In this document: in pieces, positions 7,570-16,303 of the stretch
How positions within the stretch are numbered: position 1 is the first letter of the stretch
How the letters are laid out: every line of letters begins with the position of its first letter
DNA from: an uncultured Bacteroidales bacterium
Lineage (GTDB): Bacteria > Bacteroidota > Bacteroidia > Bacteroidales > Bacteroidaceae
DNA: 64,000 nucleotides
Direction: 5' to 3'
Assembly: GCA_902781515.1 (NCBI GenBank)
Contig: CACZJU010000010.1
Location: 1-64,000, forward strand
Program-made: the position numbers and the translations under genes
Notes under the pieces: generated by a model
Told to the model about the DNA's origin: nothing
The model's input: the letters and a program-made list of their open reading frames with translations, nothing else
The model's database searches: none

Positions 7570-9477
7570 TTAGTCGGGGGGAAGGATGAAGCGCTGGTTG
7601 GCATCGAGGAGGATTTCTTCGCGACGGGACATGCTGGTGATGACGGAGATGTAGGTGTTGCGGTTGAAGCCTGTGTAATCTACGTCTTTTGGAGCCAGCG
7701 GACCGTTTTGAAGTTGTTTTAGGAAATGCGTGCGAATGGCTTCTGTCTCTTCTTTATCTGGTGACTTGTTTTCGCGGCAGATGTCGCATTTTCCGCAGTT
7801 CTGTATGTCGTGCTCTCCAAAATATGACAGGAGGAAGCGGCTGTGACACTGGTCGCGGTCGGTCACGTATTGTATCATTGACAATATGCGCCTTTCGTAT
7901 TGTTTGCGACGGTCGGCATAAATGTATGGAGGGAAAATGATTTCATCTGTATCGACTCTGCGCGATAGGAAGGTGATGTAGTTTGTCCGTTTGCGTGGCA
8001 CATACTGTATTATGCCGTCGTGTGCCATTTCTTTCAAGGAAAGGTAAACGTCGTTGTATTCCACTCCCGTTTCTTGTGCAATGGCGTATTCATCGATATA
8101 TACAAACTCGATGAAAATGCCGCTGTATTTACGTAGTAGTGTATGTATTATGCGCTCTTGCTTTTCGGGACGCTGACGCAGATGATACAGCTCATCGCGG
8201 TTTAGGGTGAACATCAACCGGCTGGTTACTTCTTCGTCTTCGGTGTATTGAATAAGCCCCGTTTTATCGAGCAAAATCAGTGCACTGTGTGCCTGAATGG
8301 GGAAATGATGGAACTTGTAGCAGAACTCCTGAAGGTTGAACTGCCGTACGACATTCTGACCATCACCGATAGCCATCTCCAGATAGCAGCACATGTCTTC
8401 ATAGACACGTCGTATGTAGTCTGGTTCAGGGTATGTTTCTCCCACACGTTTTAGCAGTTGTTTGCAATCCTTATCATCGTAAAGCAATACGGCATACGCC
8501 TGCAGTCCATCGCGACCGGCTCTTCCGGCTTCTTGGAAATATGCTTCAGGAGAATCCGGAATCTCGTAGTGGAGTACCAAGCGCACATTTGGCTTGTCGA
8601 TGCCCATGCCGAAGGCGTTAGTTGCCACCATCACACGGTATCTATCACGTTGCCAAGCCTGCTGCCTCTCATCTTTTTTCACCTGCGGCAGACCGGCGTG
8701 GTAGTTCGTAGCGCTTATTCCTTCGCTGATAAGATATTCCGCCAGTTCCTGCGTCTGCTGCCTGTTGCGCGTATATACTATTGCTGAACCCTGCAGACTG
8801 CGAAGTATGTGCACCATTTCCTTCATCTTGTCTTCGGTGCGACGTACTATGTAGGTAAGGTTCTTGCGTTCGAAACTCATGCGGCAGACGTTGCTGCCGT
8901 CCCTAAAGTGCAGTTGCGTTTGAATATCCTCAACCACTTCCGGTGTAGCAGATGCCGTAAGTGCCAACACCGGTGCGTTGGGCACTATCTCACGAATCTC
9001 CGAAATGCGGGTGTAGCTGGGACGGAAGTCGTAACCCCATTGCGATATGCAGTGAGCCTCGTCAACTGTTATGAAGCTCACCCTCATGTGCCGCAGCTTA
9101 GCTTGAAACAGCTCGGTGCCGATGCGTTCAGGTGATATGTACAGGAACTTGTAATCTCCTAACACACAATTCTCGAGAGCCGTGACGATATCGCTGTGGC
9201 TCATACCCGAGTTTACGGCCGTAGCTTTGATGCCACGCCGCCGCAAGCCTTGCACTTGGTCGTTCATGAGTGCAATCAGCGGGGTAATGACAATGCACAC
9301 TCCATATTTAGCCATTGCCGGCACTTGGAAGGTGATGCTCTTACCACCACCAGTAGGCATCAGGCCCAGGGTGTCGTGCCCTGAGCCGATGCTTTCGATG
9401 ATGTCCTGTTGAATACCTCGGAAACTTTCGTATCCCCAGTATTTCCTTAGTATCGATTGATAATTTTCAATTTTCAA
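7570..9477 (-). CDS. recQ: ATP-dependent DNA helicase RecQ
   Basis: A 635-residue superfamily 2 helicase that unwinds DNA 3'-5' in recombinational repair. Walker A is LMPTGGGKSI, the DEAH box is in ITVDEAHCISQWGYDFR with the aromatic-rich loop following it, and motif VI lies in QEAGRAGRDG. The RecQ zinc site is present (CHSRF, then NCGKCDIC). The winged-helix RQC part follows, but no clear HRDC domain is visible at the C-terminus, so it is a short RecQ form. It is 19 bases downstream of recJ on the same strand. RecQ and RecJ act together at stalled forks, so the pairing is functional. AATTTTCAATT repeats fill the gap. Confidence 0.95.
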   Translation of the reverse strand: MKIENYQSILRKYWGYESFRGIQQDIIESIGSGHDTLGLMPTGGGKSITFQVPAMAKYGVCIVITPLIALMNDQVQGLRRRGIKATAVNSGMSHSDIVTALENCVLGDYKFLYISPERIGTELFQAKLRHMRVSFITVDEAHCISQWGYDFRPSYTRISEIREIVPNAPVLALTASATPEVVEDIQTQLHFRDGSNVCRMSFERKNLTYIVRRTEDKMKEMVHILRSLQGSAIVYTRNRQQTQELAEYLISEGISATNYHAGLPQVKKDERQQAWQRDRYRVMVATNAFGMGIDKPNVRLVLHYEIPDSPEAYFQEAGRAGRDGLQAYAVLLYDDKDCKQLLKRVGETYPEPDYIRRVYEDMCCYLEMAIGDGQNVVRQFNLQEFCYKFHHFPIQAHSALILLDKTGLIQYTEDEEVTSRLMFTLNRDELYHLRQRPEKQERIIHTLLRKYSGIFIEFVYIDEYAIAQETGVEYNDVYLSLKEMAHDGIIQYVPRKRTNYITFLSRRVDTDEIIFPPYIYADRRKQYERRILSMIQYVTDRDQCHSRFLLSYFGEHDIQNCGKCDICRENKSPDKEETEAIRTHFLKQLQNGPLAPKDVDYTGFNRNTYISVITSMSRREEILLDANQRFILPPD

Positions 9478-9496
9478 TTTTCAATTATCAATTATG

Positions 9497-11224
9497 TCAT
9501 AGTTCCTTGCCCGTAGGCTGAATGTCCTCGATTTGCAGTTGTACTTCGCCTCGTTTATGCGTATTCTCTTCAATGGCATAGACAATGTCGAAAGACTGCC
9601 TGGTCTTGATGTATCGTGCCTGACTGCTTTGTCCGAATGCAATGCCGTTCATTACGTTTGCGCTCTTTCCGTCCACAAGTTCAAGTTTGATGTGCTCCTG
9701 CTCGCGCCCCACGACCTTACTTGTACCATAATCATACACATTGTGAGTGCAGAATATAGGACGTGGGTTGTTGGGACCAAAGGGATTGAAGCGTTTCAAA
9801 TCCATGAAGAACTTGCGGTTTATGTCGCGGAAATCTATCGTGGCTTCAATATCGATTTGTGCCAGAGTCTGTGACGGATCTATGTTCTCCTCGACGTATT
9901 GTATGAAACGGCGACGGAACTCCTCTACATTCTCCACTCGCATTGTCAGTCCGGCAGCATAGGTGTGTCCACCGAAGTTTTCCAGTAGGTCGCGACAACT
10001 CTCTACAGCCTTGTACACATCGAATCCTCCTACAGAGCGTGCAGAGCCAGTGGCAAACTCGTCGCTGCGAGTCAGTACTACGGCTGGGCGGCAATACACT
10101 TCTGTAAGACGTGATGCAACGATGCCGATTACTCCCTTATGCCATTCCTCGTTATATATGACGATGGCCTGACTTTCGTGTTCCGAGTCTAAGGTTTCCA
10201 CGATTCGGTTTGCCTCCTCTGTCATACTCTTGTCCAAGTCCTTGCGCTGGTCGTTGTAGTGGTTGATGAGGTTGGCTTGTCTGCCGGCTTCCTTCTCATC
10301 CTTCTCCACTAATAACGTAACGGTTTCGCGGCCGTTTTGTATTCGTCCGGAGGCATTGATGCGCGGTCCGATTTTGAAGATGATATCACTCATCGTGATT
10401 TCCTTTCCCGTCAGTCCGCAGATGTCCATTATGGCTCGCAGTCCCACGCTGGGATTGGCATTAAGTTGCCGCAGTCCATGATAAGCAAGAACACGGTTCT
10501 CTCCCATAATGGGTACTATGTCCGAAGCAATGCTGACAGCGCAGAGATCGAGCAGGGGAATAAGTTTCGAAAACTCAATGCCGTTGCTTTGTGCAAAGGC
10601 TTGCATGAATTTGAAACCTACACCGCATCCGGAGAGGTCGGTGTATGGATAGGTTGCATCGCGACGTTTCGCATTCAAAATGGCTACGGCTGGTGGCAAC
10701 TCGTCATCTGGCACGTGGTGGTCACAGATAATAAAGTCTATACCTTTCTCCTTGGCATAGCCTATGGTTTCTATCGCCTTGATGCCACAGTCGAGAACGA
10801 TTACCAGCTTAACGCCTGTTTCGTATGCATAGTCCACTCCCTGTACAGATACACCGTATCCTTCTTCGTAGCGATCGGGGATGTAGTAGTCGATATTCGA
10901 GTAATACTGCTCAAGGAATTTGTAAACCAAAGCCACGGCGGTGCATCCGTCAACATCGTAGTCTCCGTAAACCAGTATGCGCTCCTTGCGTGCAAGTGCC
11001 AGGTTCAGTCTGTCCACAGCCTTATCCATATCGCGGAAAAGGAAGGGGTCGAGCAGTTCATTCAGCTGAGGGTGGAAGAAACGCCTTGCCTCCAAGACAT
11101 CTGTGATGCCTCGGTTTACCAGTAACTGACCAAGTATGGGGCTCAAATTAAGTCCCAAAGCCAGTTCCTTGGCAGTGTTTTCTTGTTCGTCCGTCAGTTG
11201 GACGAAGTTCCACCTGTAGTTCAT
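9497..11224 (-). CDS. recJ: Single-stranded-DNA-specific exonuclease RecJ
   Basis: A 575-residue DHH-family 5'-3' ssDNA exonuclease. The DHH phosphoesterase motifs are clear: VYGDYDVDGCTAV (motif I), DCG (II), ICDHHVPDD (III), then the DHHA1 motif FGGHTYAAGLTM, followed by an OB-fold region. The length is typical. It is transcribed just ahead of recQ, its usual partner in trimming nascent strands, and 6 bases after the C1 peptidase gene, which suggests read-through from 12433. The start ATG at 11224 precedes MNYRWNFVQLTDEQ, which matches family N-termini. Confidence 0.95.
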   Translation of the reverse strand: MNYRWNFVQLTDEQENTAKELALGLNLSPILGQLLVNRGITDVLEARRFFHPQLNELLDPFLFRDMDKAVDRLNLALARKERILVYGDYDVDGCTAVALVYKFLEQYYSNIDYYIPDRYEEGYGVSVQGVDYAYETGVKLVIVLDCGIKAIETIGYAKEKGIDFIICDHHVPDDELPPAVAILNAKRRDATYPYTDLSGCGVGFKFMQAFAQSNGIEFSKLIPLLDLCAVSIASDIVPIMGENRVLAYHGLRQLNANPSVGLRAIMDICGLTGKEITMSDIIFKIGPRINASGRIQNGRETVTLLVEKDEKEAGRQANLINHYNDQRKDLDKSMTEEANRIVETLDSEHESQAIVIYNEEWHKGVIGIVASRLTEVYCRPAVVLTRSDEFATGSARSVGGFDVYKAVESCRDLLENFGGHTYAAGLTMRVENVEEFRRRFIQYVEENIDPSQTLAQIDIEATIDFRDINRKFFMDLKRFNPFGPNNPRPIFCTHNVYDYGTSKVVGREQEHIKLELVDGKSANVMNGIAFGQSSQARYIKTRQSFDIVYAIEENTHKRGEVQLQIEDIQPTGKEL

Positions 11225-11230
11225 AGTTAC

Positions 11231-12433
11231 TTAGATGCCCAGTTTCTTACGAATTTGCTTGGGAATGGCATTCTTGTTAACCAGATAATCCATGGTGTTA
11301 GCGGCGATAAAGGTCTTTGTCATGTACCATGTGCCTTTATAGTCACCGGTCTCGCCCCATGAATTCTTTACCATATAGTATTCACGTCCGTTCTGGTCCT
11401 TGGCGATGCCGTAGATAAGCATACCGTGGTCGTCGGTCAGTTCCCAGTTGTCGAAGCGCTGCTGACGCAGTTCCTGTGTGGGAACGATTTCCGGTACGGT
11501 GCAGCCCAGAGAGTCAATGAGGTTATGCTTCTTAGTGGCACTCATCTTCAACCATTTTGCCATATCGCTACCGGCAAGGCTTTCAGTTGCTTTTGTATCG
11601 ATAGCATATGCCAGTCCCTGACGTGTGAATCCTTCTTCGCTCACGTCGCCGCCCCATGCTATGGTATATCCCTGCATTACGGCATTATCGATGATTTGCA
11701 TCATCTCGTCGATGGGAACGTTATAGGACAAGGGGAAACGCCAGTTGTCCTGCACTTCCACTGCAAAGCCTGTATAGAAGGGGTGGTGAGTGTAAGATGT
11801 AATGCTTACGTAGTCGTTGAAGTTCAGACCGAGGCTTGCTGCGAAGGTTTTCGGAGTATATTCCTTTCCCTCATAGGTGAATTTCTCGGGGCACTGACCG
11901 AGGTAGGCATCCAGAATGCCCTGAAGCCCCACTTTCCACTGGTTTGAAATTTTCTTTGCAGAGCTCTTTGCAATGGCTGCAACGTATGGTTCCATCAGCG
12001 AGAAGAACTCGTTGAAATTGTTTAGGGAGTCTCCATAGAGCGAACCGGGGAAGGGCATAGCACCTTCGGGGCAGATACCGTGATTCTTCAGAACGGAGAG
12101 AACATCCTCGGCAGAACCACCCTGCGAGAACTGGCAGTCACCGTGGTAACGAACTACCTGAGTGGCACGTTCCATATAGGTCTTGTTAGCCACGAAAGAT
12201 TCGCAGAGGTCCATCTCCTTGCCTGTAGCCTTCAGGATTTCAGCTTCAAAGAAGGAGATTGTAGAATAGTCCCAGCACGTACCCGAGCGATTCTGATCCT
12301 TTACGCTGGTAATAGGATTCTCCTTCACGATTGTGAAGACGGGCTTGTTAGACTTCACGGAGTCCTTAGCTTCCTCCGCTTGTGCACCGATGGCCATAAA
12401 GGTCAGTAGTGCAAGAGTGAATAATTGTTTCAT
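11231..12433 (-). CDS. Exported C1-family cysteine peptidase (PepC/bleomycin-hydrolase-like)
   Basis: A 400-residue protein with a signal peptide (MKQLFTLALLTFMAIGAQA). The catalytic Cys is at residue 53 in the QNRSGTCWDYS context, the His is in DDHGMLIYG and the Asn in VKNSWGETG, giving the full papain-type triad. The overall length and the extra insertions fit the C1B aminopeptidase C group. Bacteroidales use such enzymes in the periplasm or at the surface to trim peptides. The neighbour aminopeptidase P at 12476-13873, same strand, supports a role in peptide breakdown. The substrate is not known. Confidence 0.88.
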   Translation of the reverse strand: MKQLFTLALLTFMAIGAQAEEAKDSVKSNKPVFTIVKENPITSVKDQNRSGTCWDYSTISFFEAEILKATGKEMDLCESFVANKTYMERATQVVRYHGDCQFSQGGSAEDVLSVLKNHGICPEGAMPFPGSLYGDSLNNFNEFFSLMEPYVAAIAKSSAKKISNQWKVGLQGILDAYLGQCPEKFTYEGKEYTPKTFAASLGLNFNDYVSITSYTHHPFYTGFAVEVQDNWRFPLSYNVPIDEMMQIIDNAVMQGYTIAWGGDVSEEGFTRQGLAYAIDTKATESLAGSDMAKWLKMSATKKHNLIDSLGCTVPEIVPTQELRQQRFDNWELTDDHGMLIYGIAKDQNGREYYMVKNSWGETGDYKGTWYMTKTFIAANTMDYLVNKNAIPKQIRKKLGI

Positions 12434-12475
12434 TGTTTATTTTGATTTTGTTATGGGTCTAATGGGTTTAATGGG

Positions 12476-13873
12476 TTATTGGGCGATGAAAGCTTCGATT
12501 TCATCGGGGTAGAGAGGAATGCGCTTTTCGCCCAAATAACGGCAACCTTTCTTGGTGATGAGAATGTCATCTTCCAGTCGGATGCCACCGAAGTCTTTGT
12601 ATGTTTCTATCTTGTCGAAGTTCAGGAACTCCTTGCAATGCCCCGTGGCACGCCATTCATCGATGAGAGCGGGGATGAAGTATATGCCCGGTTCGTCGGT
12701 CATAACCCAACCTTCCTGCAAACGACGACCACAGCGCAGACAGTTTGTACCGAACTGTTCCAAGTTGGGGCGCACTTCATCGTCAAATCCTACGTATATC
12801 TGTCCTAATCCCTCCATATCGTGAACATCCATACCCATCATGTGTCCCAGTCCGTGTGGGAAGAACATGGCGTGGGCTCCAGCTGCCACAGCCTCGTCAA
12901 CATCGCCTTTCATCAGTCCAAGCTCCTTAAGCCGTTCCGTCATCAGTCGGGCAACTCCGAAGTGAACGTCCCACCATTTAACTCCTGGCGCAGCAAGCTT
13001 GAGGGCGTGGTCGTGACAGTCAACGACAATTTGGTAAATATCGCGCTGACGCTGTGTATATTTGCCGTTAATAGGTGTTGTGCGCGTATTGTCCGAACAG
13101 TAATTCTCGTTTGTCTCGGCTCCGCAGTCGCACAGCATCAACCTTCCTGCTTCCAAGGGACGTGGAGAAGGGTAGCCGTGCATTATTTCACCATGCATCG
13201 AGAGAATGCTTGGGAACGATACTATACACCCCTTCGAAGATGCAATGCCGCTGATTCTTCCAGCAATCTCCTGCTCCGTAACACCTGGGCGACACATCTT
13301 CATGGCTGTGGTGTGCATCTCGTAGCCGATGGCACAAGCACGTTCAATTTCTTCTATTTCTCCAGCAGACTTCACTGCACGCTGGTCGATAACTGCTTTG
13401 ATGAGCTCTACTGATGCTTCCTCCCTCTGTTTCGAGGGGTGAATGCCTGTTAGGTCCATCAGTTGAATCATCAAGTCGTAGCGGTAAGGCGGCAAGAAGT
13501 GAACTTTACGGCCTTGCTTCTTAGCCTTTTCAACCAGTACGGTCAGTTCCTTCATCGGAGCGCTCTGCTCCACGCCCGACTGACGAGCCATATCGCTGAC
13601 CGAGTCAACCTGTCCGAACCAGACAATATCTTCAATGTCAATATCGTTGCCTATCAGCCATTCGCGATTCTCGTCTGCATCAATCACTCCTACCAGTCCC
13701 TCGCGGTGTTGACCGAAATAATATAGGAATGATGAGTCCTGACGGAACTTATATCCGTTAGCTGGGTAGTTCACGGGTGAATCGTTGTTTCCGAAGAGCA
13801 GGATTAGTCCACTGCCTATGCGCTCACGTAATACGCGACGGCGCTCAACGTAGGTCTGTTTGTTGAATAGCAT
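12476..13873 (-). CDS. pepP: Xaa-Pro aminopeptidase (aminopeptidase P family, M24B)
   Basis: About 465 residues with the two-domain creatinase/pita-bread layout. The dinuclear metal ligands are visible: two Asp in CDCGAETNENYCSDNTRT, His in HGLGHMMGMDVHD, and Glu in TDEPGIYF and GIRLEDDIL. It removes N-terminal residues before proline. A longer frame to 13930 exists, but it runs through a TATCTTTGC promoter box at 13899-13907, so ATG 13873 (MLFNKQTYVERRRVL) is chosen. No signal peptide, so probably cytoplasmic. Bacteroidetes often carry this gene for peptide-based growth. Confidence 0.93.
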   Translation of the reverse strand: MLFNKQTYVERRRVLRERIGSGLILLFGNNDSPVNYPANGYKFRQDSSFLYYFGQHREGLVGVIDADENREWLIGNDIDIEDIVWFGQVDSVSDMARQSGVEQSAPMKELTVLVEKAKKQGRKVHFLPPYRYDLMIQLMDLTGIHPSKQREEASVELIKAVIDQRAVKSAGEIEEIERACAIGYEMHTTAMKMCRPGVTEQEIAGRISGIASSKGCIVSFPSILSMHGEIMHGYPSPRPLEAGRLMLCDCGAETNENYCSDNTRTTPINGKYTQRQRDIYQIVVDCHDHALKLAAPGVKWWDVHFGVARLMTERLKELGLMKGDVDEAVAAGAHAMFFPHGLGHMMGMDVHDMEGLGQIYVGFDDEVRPNLEQFGTNCLRCGRRLQEGWVMTDEPGIYFIPALIDEWRATGHCKEFLNFDKIETYKDFGGIRLEDDILITKKGCRYLGEKRIPLYPDEIEAFIAQ

Positions 13874-13902
13874 AATAAGGCAAGTTAATATTAATGTCGC
13901 AA

Positions 13903-14009
13903 AGATACGAATAAGCGAGAGAAATACCAAATTTATTTGGGTATTTCCGAGCGGAAGTATTTAAGAGACCGTGTCTCAGAGATACGAATAAGCGAGAGAA
14001 ATACCAAAT
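13903..14009. repeat. Direct 30-bp duplication covering a promoter module
   Basis: Two identical 30-bp copies at 13903-13932 and 13980-14009, 47 bases apart. Both read, on the minus strand, as the motif TTTCTCTCGCTTATTCGTATC. The first copy carries the -7 box of the aminopeptidase P promoter (TATCTTTGC, 13899-13907). The second has lost the TTTG part. The module resembles promoter sequences at 20402-20433, 29825-29875 and 40025-40060. Confidence 0.8.
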
Positions 14010-14027
14010 AAATTTTATTTATTTTAT

Positions 14028-14059
14028 TTTGTGCGATATTCTTTATTTTTGTATTTTTG
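14028..14059 (+). promoter_or_regulatory. Bacteroidetes-type promoter of the TonB receptor gene
   Basis: TTTG at 14028-14031 is followed after 20 bases by TATTTTTG at 14052-14059, matching the -33/-7 pattern of Bacteroidetes housekeeping promoters. Transcription would start near 14066, about 30 bases ahead of the chosen start codon at 14096. No riboswitch-like leader fits in this space. Confidence 0.55.
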
Positions 14060-14095
14060 CGTTCGTTGTTTGTAATATATCAGAAAGTTACGATT

Positions 14096-15979
14096 ATGAA
14101 AAGATGTGTTTTGTGCCTATTAATACTGTTGGGCATGAAGGCTTCGGCAGCAGAGGTGGCAGATAGTGCTTCGTTAAAGGAAGTAGTAGTAACAGGCACT
14201 CGATATGCCTTGCCTGCCAGTGATATAGCAAATACCGTAACCATTGTAAATCGTTCACAACTTACCGCTCAGTTTCAACCATCCATTCTGCCTACACTGA
14301 TGCAGCAGGTGCCTGGCTTGATGCTAACGAGTCGCGGCATGATGGGTTATGGCGTATCCGGCGGTGCTGCAGGAGGACTCAATCTACGCGGACTGTCCGG
14401 TGGTGCAGGTCAGCTTTTAGTGCTCATCGACGGTCATCCCCAGTATCAAGGCATCTACGGTCATCCTATAGCCGACAGTTATCAGACTATGATGGCTGAA
14501 CGAGTAGAAATACTGCGCGGACCGGCCTCTATGCTTTACGGCTCAAATGCCATGGGAGGTGTTATCAATATTGTCACTCGTGCTGTTTCACGCGACACGG
14601 CTTCCACAAACTTGACCCTTGGAGGTGGCAGTTATGGTACGGCACAGGGAGAACTTACCACATTTGTCCGGAAGGGTAAGTTTTCTACCACATTAGGCGT
14701 TCAATACAACCGTTCCGACAACCATCGTTCCCGGATGGGCTTTGAACAGTATGGAGGCTATGCAAAAGTTGGCTATGAGATTAATTCACATTGGAAGACT
14801 TCTGCCGATGTCAATCTGAATCGTTTTTCTGCTTCATATCCTGATAGCATACAGACTCCGCGCTTTGATGCTCACCAATGGATAATGCGTGGTGTGGCTA
14901 ATGCTGTGGTGGAGAATAACTACAATCGCACTAATGGTAGCCTTACCCTGTATTCCAGTTTCGGAAATCACCGCATAGATGATGGTTGGAAGACAGGTGG
15001 AACTCCACAACCTAATTATTTCCGCTCCCAAGATGCTTTGTCTGGGGTATCGTTGAGTCAGACGGCTCGTTTCTTCAAAGGCAATCGTGTGACTGTGGGC
15101 CTGGACTACCAGCATATTTATGGTCGTGCTTACTACACCGATAAAGTTACAGGCGACGAAGTAGCTTCTGGTAAGATGGCTGCAAAGAGTCATCGCGACG
15201 AGGTGGCAGCTTATCTCGATTTTCGTCAGGACATTACAAAGTGGTTGACAGTAGATGCAGGTGCGCGTGTTGACTACCATTCTGTTGCTGGTACGGAGTT
15301 CGTGCCTCAAGTTGGCATAGTAACCCATCCTACGAAGGGTGGAGACCTCAAGGCTGTAGTCAGCAAGGGTTACCGCAATCCTACCATGCGTGAACTATAC
15401 CTTTACCCTCCATCGAATGAAGATCTTGAGCCTGAGCGCCTTTGGAACTATGAACTGTCGTGGAATCATCGCATTAAAAATGTTCAGTATGGCATTAATC
15501 TCTTCTACATAAATGGCGACAACATCATAATGACAACAACTGCGCCTGGAGGGGGAAAACGCAACCTCAATTCCGGTAAAGTTGAAAACTGTGGTTTTGA
15601 GTTAGAGGCATCCTGGAATATTGACAGCCATTGGAGTTTGTCAACTAATCACAGCTACCTCCATATGATAGAACGCGAAATTCCGGCAGCCCCAACTTAT
15701 AAAGGTTTTCTTGGGGGCAATTTCCATCAGGGACGATGGACGGCCTTGTTGGGTGTGCAATACATTCATGGTTTGGGCTTGGATGCCAATGGCGACAATG
15801 TCTGTGATTTCACCGAAGGAGACTTCTGTCTTGTGAATGCTGCAGTAACGTTTCAGGCATGCCGCTGTCTGAAGTTATGGGTACGTGGTGAGAATCTGCT
15901 TGCCCAGCGCTATCAGCTTATGTACGGCTATCCCATGCCTCATGCCACTTGTATGGCAGGTTTCTCGTTGAATTTCTAG
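14096..15979 (+). CDS. TonB-dependent outer membrane receptor
   Basis: About 627 residues from ATG 14096 (MKRCVLCLLILLGMKASAAE, a signal peptide). A plug domain begins with a TonB-box-like stretch (LKEVVVTGTR) and contains VPGLMLTSRG, GLNLRGLSGG and VEILRGPASMLYGSNAMGGVINIVT. A 22-strand barrel follows and ends in an aromatic residue (GFSLNF), as expected for outer membrane insertion. The size and plug fit receptors for siderophores, heme or cobalamin rather than SusC proteins, which are about 1000 residues with an N-terminal CNA-like domain. No SusD or periplasmic partner is adjacent, so the ligand cannot be assigned. Transcribed alone from the promoter at 14028-14059. Confidence 0.93.
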   Translation: MKRCVLCLLILLGMKASAAEVADSASLKEVVVTGTRYALPASDIANTVTIVNRSQLTAQFQPSILPTLMQQVPGLMLTSRGMMGYGVSGGAAGGLNLRGLSGGAGQLLVLIDGHPQYQGIYGHPIADSYQTMMAERVEILRGPASMLYGSNAMGGVINIVTRAVSRDTASTNLTLGGGSYGTAQGELTTFVRKGKFSTTLGVQYNRSDNHRSRMGFEQYGGYAKVGYEINSHWKTSADVNLNRFSASYPDSIQTPRFDAHQWIMRGVANAVVENNYNRTNGSLTLYSSFGNHRIDDGWKTGGTPQPNYFRSQDALSGVSLSQTARFFKGNRVTVGLDYQHIYGRAYYTDKVTGDEVASGKMAAKSHRDEVAAYLDFRQDITKWLTVDAGARVDYHSVAGTEFVPQVGIVTHPTKGGDLKAVVSKGYRNPTMRELYLYPPSNEDLEPERLWNYELSWNHRIKNVQYGINLFYINGDNIIMTTTAPGGGKRNLNSGKVENCGFELEASWNIDSHWSLSTNHSYLHMIEREIPAAPTYKGFLGGNFHQGRWTALLGVQYIHGLGLDANGDNVCDFTEGDFCLVNAAVTFQACRCLKLWVRGENLLAQRYQLMYGYPMPHATCMAGFSLNF

Positions 15980-16051
15980 ATTCAAATTTTCTTCATTTTT
16001 TTGTCCGGTAGTTGTTTTTTCTTACCTTTGCCGGCAAAATGAGTACAGAAC

Positions 16052-16300
16052 ATGAAAAGAGAATATAAGCCTGATTACGACAAAGCATTTCGCGACGAGC
16101 ATATAAAATGGTTCGAAGAGCGTATGGACCGTCTGCCCAAGTCGTTGCAGATAAACGATGCTATGTATTCTTCTAATTTGGAATTGACCGTTAAGGGGTT
16201 GATGCGTACTTTGCGCAGCAATGTTCCAAATGTAACATTTTCAGGTTACATGAACACATTGTTGCAGATACGCGAAAAATTGGAGGAACAGGGACTTTAG
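16052..16300 (+). CDS. Small conserved hypothetical protein (82 residues)
   Basis: An 82-residue charged protein beginning MKREYKPDYDKAFRDEHIKW, predicted mostly helical, without signal peptide or membrane segment. A TTACCTTTG box at about 16023-16031 with an upstream TTG gives it its own promoter. It lies 3 bases from the end of the convergent CapA-like gene. No family recognised with certainty; it looks like a Bacteroidales-specific small protein. Confidence 0.6.
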   Translation: MKREYKPDYDKAFRDEHIKWFEERMDRLPKSLQINDAMYSSNLELTVKGLMRTLRSNVPNVTFSGYMNTLLQIREKLEEQGL

Positions 16301-16303
16301 AGG

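Noticed and set aside
10337-11125. 262-codon open frame opposite recJ
   Set aside because: Antisense to recJ, whose DHH motifs are complete.
12821-13414. 197-codon open frame opposite the aminopeptidase P gene
   Set aside because: Antisense to a complete M24 enzyme with all metal ligands.
13931-14095. Cobalamin riboswitch ahead of the TonB receptor
   Set aside because: The space is mostly promoter repeat, with about 30 bases of leader; no B12-box-like sequence is seen.
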